NCBI GenBank assembly: GCA_027356065.1
Contig: DAIEGU010000173.1
Coordinates: forward strand, 1-34,870
Reading direction: 5' to 3'
Source of the DNA: Gammaproteobacteria bacterium
GTDB taxonomy: Bacteria; Pseudomonadota; Gammaproteobacteria; DSM-16500
DNA: 34,870 nucleotides
The notes under the pieces were generated by a model. That model was not told the origin of the DNA, made no database searches, and saw only the letters and a list, made by a program, of their open reading frames with translations. The position numbers were made by a program, and so were the translations under genes. How positions within the stretch are numbered: position 1 is the first letter of the stretch; the number at the start of each line of letters is the position of its first letter. Shown piece after piece: positions 28,465-34,870 of this stretch.

Positions 28465-29412
28465 TTAAAGTAATTTGGCAATTGCTTTAATGTCGATGTT
28501 GCCGCCAGATAATATTAAACCGATTTTTTTACCACGAAAAATAGTTGGATTTTCTAGCATGATTGCTAATGTAATTGCAGCTGAAGGCTCAACAACAATT
28601 TTCATACGCTCTAATATCAACTGAATTGCTTGTAAAACAGATTGCTCAGAAGCAGTAAAAATATCAGTTACATTTTCAAGAATAATAGGAAACGTTATTT
28701 GACCCACCGTCATTAGCAATCCATCGCATATGCTGGTTTGTGATGGAATACTAATGCGTTTTTTTTCTTTGAATGATAGATAAGTATCATTGGCTAATTC
28801 AGGTTCAGCGCCAATAATATTAATTTTCTTTGAAAGTGCTTGAGCGGCGATTGATATACCAGAAATTAAGCCACCGCCGCCAATCGGGACAATGATGACA
28901 TCTAAATCAGGATGTTGTTCTAATAATTCGATTGCAACAGTACCTTGACCTGCAATCACATTTTCATTATCGAAAGGATGTATCAACGTTGCGCCAGTTT
29001 TTTTAATTACTTCATTAAGTGTTGCTTCTCGCGCTTCCATGCCTGGTTCAGAAAAAGTGATTTCAGCGTCATAACCTTTTACAGCTTGCTTTTTTACTTC
29101 CGCAGAATTTTTAGGCATCACAATATGAGCTTTAATGCCGCGAGTTTTTGCAGCTAAGGCAAGTGCGCCTGCGTGATTACCCGATGAGTGCGTTGCAACA
29201 CCGTGACTAGCTTGTTCTTCGATTAAAGAAAAAACAGCATTTGTTGCGCCGCGAAATTTGAATGCGCCTGCTTTCTGAAAATTTTCACACTTGAAATAAA
29301 GTTCTGCGCCGGTGATGTTATTTAAGGTTTGCGATGTGAGTATGGGTGTGCGTTTAACATAAGGGCGTATACGTTCAGCTGCTTTTTTTATATCTTCAAA
29401 AGTGACTGTCAT
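28465..29412 (-). CDS. PLP-dependent threonine/serine dehydratase
   Basis: 315 aa; FKCENFQKAGAFKFRGATNAV (PLP Lys), SSGNHAGALALAAK, PIGGGGLISGI, LILSGGNID. Confidence 0.93.
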   Translation of the reverse strand: MTVTFEDIKKAAERIRPYVKRTPILTSQTLNNITGAELYFKCENFQKAGAFKFRGATNAVFSLIEEQASHGVATHSSGNHAGALALAAKTRGIKAHIVMPKNSAEVKKQAVKGYDAEITFSEPGMEAREATLNEVIKKTGATLIHPFDNENVIAGQGTVAIELLEQHPDLDVIIVPIGGGGLISGISIAAQALSKKINIIGAEPELANDTYLSFKEKKRISIPSQTSICDGLLMTVGQITFPIILENVTDIFTASEQSVLQAIQLILERMKIVVEPSAAITLAIMLENPTIFRGKKIGLILSGGNIDIKAIAKLL

Positions 29413-29422
29413 ATAGTTTGTC

Positions 29423-31150
29423 CTAAAATAAACTGACTGGTGATTCTATATCTGCATATTGCCATGCACGTTTGAATTTTTCGTTAACTTGTGCAGCTGC
29501 ACTATTTTTCCCTTGTTTAATTAGACTTTGGGTAAGCCCATAAAGCGCCCATCCATTATCAGGATATTGTTTTAATGCTTCGACAAATGTTTCTATCGCT
29601 TCTGTAGGATGATTGAAATGTAAGTAAGCGTAACCTTGTGCTTCTTTTACAGGAAAATACCAATCGGGTGGTTCATGATAGCCCATGTCGTGTTGGATTT
29701 TTGCTGCTACTTTTAAATGTGAAAAAGTTTCAGCTTCATTGTTTTTAATGCTAGCAATATTCGCTGCCAATATTTCATTGGCGATTTTTAAAAGATTAAA
29801 TCCACTCTCACCCAGCGCAATGCCTGAAACACCTTTACTAATGATTGTCCGTAGTTTATCGAGCTCTTTATTTGCATCATCTATTTTATTTGTATGAGCA
29901 AGTGCAAGGCCGCGAATGTAGTGCCACATACCTAATACATATACATAGTCTTTGTTTGGTGTGGGTTCGGCAAGAATTTCATTCCACATGCCAAAACGAG
30001 CCATTACATAATAAGGAATGGTAAGAAACCCTTGTAATTCTGGGTTTTCCTTAATCCACTCTTCAGGTAAATTTTCTAGTAACTCACGCGCAGCAGAAAG
30101 TGCAAGGCCTCGACGACCTTCCATCGTTGCAGTTGTACGCAGGAAATCAAAATCATGATGATATAAATAAGTAATCTCAGGTTCGAAGCCTTGTTTACGA
30201 ACAATATCACTATATTGTTTATATGCTGCAATCGCTTGTTGATTCGATTGTGTGCCTTCATGATAACGGCCAGTTAAAAAATAAATATGTGTTGGCATAT
30301 GGACCAAATGTTCTGAGCCAGGTACTAATGTTTTTAAGCGATCTGCATTAGCGAGCGCTGCGTCAGGTTGCGGTGACTGTTCCATGACATGAATATAATA
30401 GTGATTAGCGCCAACATGTAGTTTATCGTAAGTAATAACTGCTTCTAATGTATTAATAAGCGAAGGAGTCAATGGATTGATAATGCCGTTTGCATCCCAG
30501 AATTTCCATTGAATCACATCAAATAATGCATATGCATATAAGGCTTTTGCATCTTTGTCTTCAGAAAAACGCGTGGTGATTTGTCTCATTGCATCAGCAT
30601 AATTTGATAATTCTTCTTGCGTAGATTCTTCTTGCGCGCCAGTTGCATGACAACTAAACATATGCTTTTTATTTATCGGTTTAGGCGGATGTTGAAACCG
30701 TAGTGCTAATGCATTGATGTAGGCGCGTTCTTTTTCAGATGCATTTGCGGAAAGCGATTGTGCTTTTTCAATAGCTGTTTTTGCATCTGCATATTCATTT
30801 CCAGTCATAGGTGCATTTGCTTTTGCTCCTAATGCTAATGCAAGGCCCCATTGGCATATCGCGCAATTTGGATCCAATTGAGTTGCTTCTTGAAAAGAGC
30901 GAATAGATTCACCCCATTCAAAGCCATAAAATAAAATGAGTCCTTGATTAAAGAACCGCTGTGCTAGTGGTATTTTAGTAGTAATAGGGAATTCAGAGCT
31001 GCCTAAATTAGGCAACAGAGGTGCTTGTAATTGTTGTTTATCATTTTTTACAGCGGATTTATTTTCATTGGTTGATATAGCAGCAAAAGAGTGTTGAAAA
31101 AATAAAATCAGGAACAAGCAAGTGCATAGGCGAAAGAAATGGAAAGTCAT
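29423..31150 (-). CDS. Exported tetratricopeptide-repeat protein
   Basis: 575 aa; signal peptide; FQEATQLDPNCAICQWGLALALG, HYYIHVMEQSPQPDAALANADRL, HMPTHIYFLTGRY, FVEALKQYPDNGWALYGLTQSL. Confidence 0.87.
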   Translation of the reverse strand: MTFHFFRLCTCLFLILFFQHSFAAISTNENKSAVKNDKQQLQAPLLPNLGSSEFPITTKIPLAQRFFNQGLILFYGFEWGESIRSFQEATQLDPNCAICQWGLALALGAKANAPMTGNEYADAKTAIEKAQSLSANASEKERAYINALALRFQHPPKPINKKHMFSCHATGAQEESTQEELSNYADAMRQITTRFSEDKDAKALYAYALFDVIQWKFWDANGIINPLTPSLINTLEAVITYDKLHVGANHYYIHVMEQSPQPDAALANADRLKTLVPGSEHLVHMPTHIYFLTGRYHEGTQSNQQAIAAYKQYSDIVRKQGFEPEITYLYHHDFDFLRTTATMEGRRGLALSAARELLENLPEEWIKENPELQGFLTIPYYVMARFGMWNEILAEPTPNKDYVYVLGMWHYIRGLALAHTNKIDDANKELDKLRTIISKGVSGIALGESGFNLLKIANEILAANIASIKNNEAETFSHLKVAAKIQHDMGYHEPPDWYFPVKEAQGYAYLHFNHPTEAIETFVEALKQYPDNGWALYGLTQSLIKQGKNSAAAQVNEKFKRAWQYADIESPVSLF

Positions 31151-31195
31151 GCATACTCCGTTGCTTAGCTGTGATAAGAATCGCGATATAATGAA

Positions 31196-32089
31196 TTAGC
31201 TTACTTCAATAGGTCGCAGCATGGCAAAATTTACATTGCTTTTCCAGCGAGAACCCGAACTCCATGCGAATGCAGACGGCTGAAAAGTTTTAGGGTTTTT
31301 TTTAAGTAATAATGTTCCAATGCCAACTCCTGATACGTGATGTGGCCGCGTATCTTCGCTATGGCCGCCCGATGCTGAATCTGCAACTTTTACAAAATAA
31401 TTATCATCTTCGATGATAGGTTTATCCATGACTATCATGACATGTCCGCCCGTTTCATTGCCTGCAGCATTTTTATAGCGGAATACTAAAATATCGCCTG
31501 TACGTAATTCTTCGATATCTTCCACTTTGGTCCAATTATAGTTTGAACTATTATTGAGCTCAGTGAAAAAATTATAATAGTCATGAGTGGTTGGATTATC
31601 TGTTCCCGTCCAGTCAACTAAGGAAGAATAAGCTTTGGGATAAATGGTTTCTAACACCCGGTCAACGTAATTTGAGCAATCAACTATATATATACCTTTC
31701 GATGTATCAAATTTACTACCGCCAAGTTTATAAGTGCTATAGCGCAAATGCGACACAGTTTTATGCACAAAACTGATCAATTTATCTTCGATAGAGTTGA
31801 CGAACCAGCTGCGCGAGACAGGTTCTTTATTATCAGCAAGCGCACTAGCTTGAATATTCGGCAGATTGACCCTAGGCACGATACGCTGCTTTGCGAAGCG
31901 CTTTGTCTTATGTTTTCTACTTACATAATGCTTTTTATGTATAGTTTTATGCGCTGTAGTTGCAGCAAAAGCGGCGTGATTAATGAGTGCCAACGTGATC
32001 ATCAAGCATAGAAATTGAATGATTTTCCATGATTTTTTTCTAATTATTAGTTTTATCATTTGATAGCGCGAGCTCATTTCCATCATCAT
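31196..32089 (-). CDS. Exported NlpC/P60-like (CHAP-like) peptidase/amidase
   Basis: Signal-like N-terminus; Cys motif YIVDCSNYVDRVL, RTGDILVFRY, GGHVMIVMD. True start probably 32059-32089, since the track ORF overlaps the divergent argD region. Confidence 0.72.
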   Translation of the reverse strand: MMMEMSSRYQMIKLIIRKKSWKIIQFLCLMITLALINHAAFAATTAHKTIHKKHYVSRKHKTKRFAKQRIVPRVNLPNIQASALADNKEPVSRSWFVNSIEDKLISFVHKTVSHLRYSTYKLGGSKFDTSKGIYIVDCSNYVDRVLETIYPKAYSSLVDWTGTDNPTTHDYYNFFTELNNSSNYNWTKVEDIEELRTGDILVFRYKNAAGNETGGHVMIVMDKPIIEDDNYFVKVADSASGGHSEDTRPHHVSGVGIGTLLLKKNPKTFQPSAFAWSSGSRWKSNVNFAMLRPIEVS

Positions 32090-32261
32090 AATTTTTGGTT
32101 CCTGATTACAACAAGCGCTTGCAATTGTTTGTTGCTCTGCCCTCTGGAAGGGACCTGCGATAATAATAACACAGGCCATGACGGTCAAGTCTCTGCTTGC
32201 CAAAAGGCAGTCAGAACTGATAAAAAGAAGCACTAATTTGCTATCTACATTCAGGTGGACT

Positions 32262-33452
32262 ATGTCAAACAAAATAATGCCTACATACTTTAACCAGCTG
32301 CCGGTGTTTTTTGAACGAGGTAAGGGAGCGTGGCTCTGGGACTTACAAAATAATCAATATTTAGATGGTTTAGCAGGCATAGCCGTGTGTGGATTAGGTC
32401 ATGCTCATCCTGCTGTTACCCAAACGATTACTGAGCAAGCCGCCAAATTGTTGCATACATCGAATACCTATTATATTGCTCATCAGATTGAGTTAGCCGA
32501 AAAACTAACAACTATTTCCGAGATGGAGCAAGCATATTTTTGTAATTCCGGCGCCGAAGCCAACGAAGCAGCTATTAAATTAGCGAGATTATATGCACGA
32601 AAAAAAGCCATTGCTGAGCCTATTATTGTGACTATGCATCACTCATTCCATGGTCGAAGTATGGCTACTTTAAGTGCTTCTGGAACACCGCGTATACAAC
32701 AAGGATTTGAGCCGCTAGTAAAAGATTTTATTTATGTAAACATGAATGACATTGCTGAGTTAAATGAAGTAACGAATAAGTATGGCGATAGAATCGTCGC
32801 GGTTATGCTTGAACCCATTCAAGGTGATGGCGGTATTCAAATTGCTGATGCTGAATATTTACAGCATATTAGAAAGCTTTGCGATCAGCATGATTGGCTG
32901 ATGATACTAGATGAAGTGCAAACAGGCATGGGTAGAACAGGTAAGTGGTTTTGTTATCAACATAGTAACATTCATCCTGATGTAATGACGGTTGCAAAAG
33001 CATTGGGAAATGGCGTGCCAATTGGTGCTTGTCTTGCGCGTGGTAAAGCGTGCAATTTGTTTGGCCCAGGAAAACATGGTTCAACATTTGGCGGTAATCC
33101 TTTTGTGTGCGCAGTAGGCATTACCGTTATCGATTCCATGATTAAAGAAGATATCTTGGCGAATGCAACACGCATGGGTAATTATCTTGTAGAAAAATTA
33201 AAGTCAACTTTAAGCAAGTACGCTGGTGTTGTTACCATACGTGGCCGCGGGTTAATGATTGGTATTGAGTTAGATAAACCATGTATGGAAGTCGTTGCAA
33301 TAGGGATGAAACATCGCATTTTATTTAATGTGACATTTAATAAAGTTATTCGTTTATTACCGCCACTTATTATTAATGAAAGTGAAGCAGACGAAATTGC
33401 AAATCGAATCGATAAATCACTTGCAGAGTTTTATGCCATAAAAGCAGCATGA
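32262..33452 (+). CDS. argD: Acetylornithine/succinylornithine-type aminotransferase
   Basis: MPTYFNQLPVFFERGKGAWLWD, FCNSGAEANEAAIKLAR, HHSFHGRSMATLSASG, LDEVQTGMGRTGKWF, GKHGSTFGGNPFVCAV. Start ATG at 32262 after aggtgg. Confidence 0.93.
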   Translation: MSNKIMPTYFNQLPVFFERGKGAWLWDLQNNQYLDGLAGIAVCGLGHAHPAVTQTITEQAAKLLHTSNTYYIAHQIELAEKLTTISEMEQAYFCNSGAEANEAAIKLARLYARKKAIAEPIIVTMHHSFHGRSMATLSASGTPRIQQGFEPLVKDFIYVNMNDIAELNEVTNKYGDRIVAVMLEPIQGDGGIQIADAEYLQHIRKLCDQHDWLMILDEVQTGMGRTGKWFCYQHSNIHPDVMTVAKALGNGVPIGACLARGKACNLFGPGKHGSTFGGNPFVCAVGITVIDSMIKEDILANATRMGNYLVEKLKSTLSKYAGVVTIRGRGLMIGIELDKPCMEVVAIGMKHRILFNVTFNKVIRLLPPLIINESEADEIANRIDKSLAEFYAIKAA

Positions 33453-34870
33453 AAAAAAACAGCGTAATTTTTGCTTTAGTCATCTTTACCGCATTTATAT
33501 CATTAAATGCGGTTTTTGCTTCTCATCAGTCCGCTAAATTAGATAAAAAAATTAATTCCATTTTGTCCGAGTTCGGCCAAAATCTAAATGTGGGTGTTTT
33601 AGTTGAAGATGTAGATTCTGGGAAAACGCTTTATCAAAAAAATGCAAATCGTTATTTTATGCCAGCGAGTAATGAAAAATTATTTACTGCTTGGGCGGCA
33701 TTAAATTATCTTGGGTCTGGTTTTGTTTATCAAACTCAATTATTTGTCGATAAAACTAAATTACACGACGGTATATTAAACGATAATATTTATCTCACAT
33801 TTTCTGGCGATCCTACGCTAACTTTTGCGCAGCTTGAACAATTGATTGCTTCACTTTCAGAAGTGAATATTAAACAAATTAATGGCCGTGTCATTATTGA
33901 TGATAGTGTATTTGATGATGTCGCAATGAGTCCTGGAACAACCTGGGATGATCAAAAATATTGTTGGGGTTCACCAATTAGTTCATTAATACTTGATCAT
34001 AATTGCGTGACAGCAACGATTAGTCCAGCGGTAAAAGTTAATCAGACTGCAATACTGACGTCTCAACAGCCATCGTCTGTGCAGTTTATTAATCAAGTAA
34101 TAACGCAAGATAAAAACATTGAATGTAAATTGACTATTTCGTCGAAGGAAAATGCTTATGTCATTAGCGGATGTGTAAATGTGGACGCTGAAGCAAAACC
34201 ACTTGCCTTAGCAATCAAAAATCCACGCAACAATATTCAAATAGTACTCACTTTTTTATTGAATAAATATCAGATTAATTCGCAAGGAATAGAATTTAAA
34301 AAAGTAAATACGTTGCCTGCTTTATTGGTAAGTGCAAATTCGAAACCGTTGTCTGCATTGGTTAACACCATGTTAAAAGATTCAGACAATGCTATTGCAA
34401 ACTCACTATTTAAAAAAATGGGTGCTGCTTTTTCTCATGGCAGCGGTACGTGGGAAAATGGACATGATGCATTGTACGATACGTTGAAAAAAACCGTTGG
34501 CTTATCAATTCCAACGACGACTTACATAGATGGAGCAGGCGGTTCGCGTTACAATTTTGTAACACCGCAAGAAATTATGGTTTTGTTGCACGGTGCTTAT
34601 GTCACAAAAGATCATTCACCCTTGTTTATGAATGCATTACCCGTTGCAGGTATTGACGGAACAATTAAAGCTCGTATGAATGACAAGAATTTGCGTGGAA
34701 ATGTATTCGCAAAAACGGGAACTGAAACGGCCGTAACTGCTTTATCTGGTTATCTAAAAACAAAAAAGAAACACACGATTGCTTTTTCTATCATGATAAA
34801 TAATTTCATTGATATGCCAACTAAATATAAATTGTTAGAAGATAAAATTTGTGCCGCGATTATTGAAACC
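33449..34870 (+). CDS. dacB: D-alanyl-D-alanine carboxypeptidase/endopeptidase (PBP4/DacB family), truncated by window end
   Basis: ATG overlaps the argD stop (ATGA). Signal peptide, FMPASNEKLFTAWAALNYLGSG (SxxK), open to the window end; not listed in the ORF track. Confidence 0.9.
   Translation, partial: MKKNSVIFALVIFTAFISLNAVFASHQSAKLDKKINSILSEFGQNLNVGVLVEDVDSGKTLYQKNANRYFMPASNEKLFTAWAALNYLGSGFVYQTQLFVDKTKLHDGILNDNIYLTFSGDPTLTFAQLEQLIASLSEVNIKQINGRVIIDDSVFDDVAMSPGTTWDDQKYCWGSPISSLILDHNCVTATISPAVKVNQTAILTSQQPSSVQFINQVITQDKNIECKLTISSKENAYVISGCVNVDAEAKPLALAIKNPRNNIQIVLTFLLNKYQINSQGIEFKKVNTLPALLVSANSKPLSALVNTMLKDSDNAIANSLFKKMGAAFSHGSGTWENGHDALYDTLKKTVGLSIPTTTYIDGAGGSRYNFVTPQEIMVLLHGAYVTKDHSPLFMNALPVAGIDGTIKARMNDKNLRGNVFAKTGTETAVTALSGYLKTKKKHTIAFSIMINNFIDMPTKYKLLEDKICAAIIET

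Noticed and set aside
1-34870. CRISPR arrays, tRNA and rRNA genes
   Set aside because: No regularly spaced direct repeats and no tRNA/rRNA signatures were recognised on reading; not computed.

Overview
This is a low-GC bacterial chromosomal window of about 35 kb. Protein families suggest a gammaproteobacterium, possibly Legionellales; that is inference and no taxonomic search was run. Most genes are recognisable housekeeping or envelope functions: typA/bipA, kdsB, fabV, rlpA-like, a CHASE4-GGDEF cyclase, a BON lipoprotein, egtB-egtD plus a hydrolase/OsmC fusion, a PfkB kinase, an MFS transporter, DUF190-fluC, an outer-membrane barrel, a Thr/Ser dehydratase, an NlpC/P60-like protein, argD and a partial dacB. 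The left edge carries the 3' end of an IS3-family element. The most unusual locus is 10.2-13.2 kb. It encodes a BlaI/MecI-type repressor translationally coupled to a BlaR1-like M56 membrane metalloprotease. The C-terminal sensor domain of that protease is an MltD-like lytic transglycosylase (SLT/GH23) instead of a penicillin-binding domain. Two to three tandem 22-bp palindromic operator-like units lie immediately upstream, followed by a 243-bp foldback element with 55-bp arms (54/55 complementary). Other observations worth a second look are a SET-domain methyltransferase close to a histone H1-like gene, the egtBD-OsmC cluster, a REP-like palindrome, and several small secreted Cys-rich or highly basic proteins.
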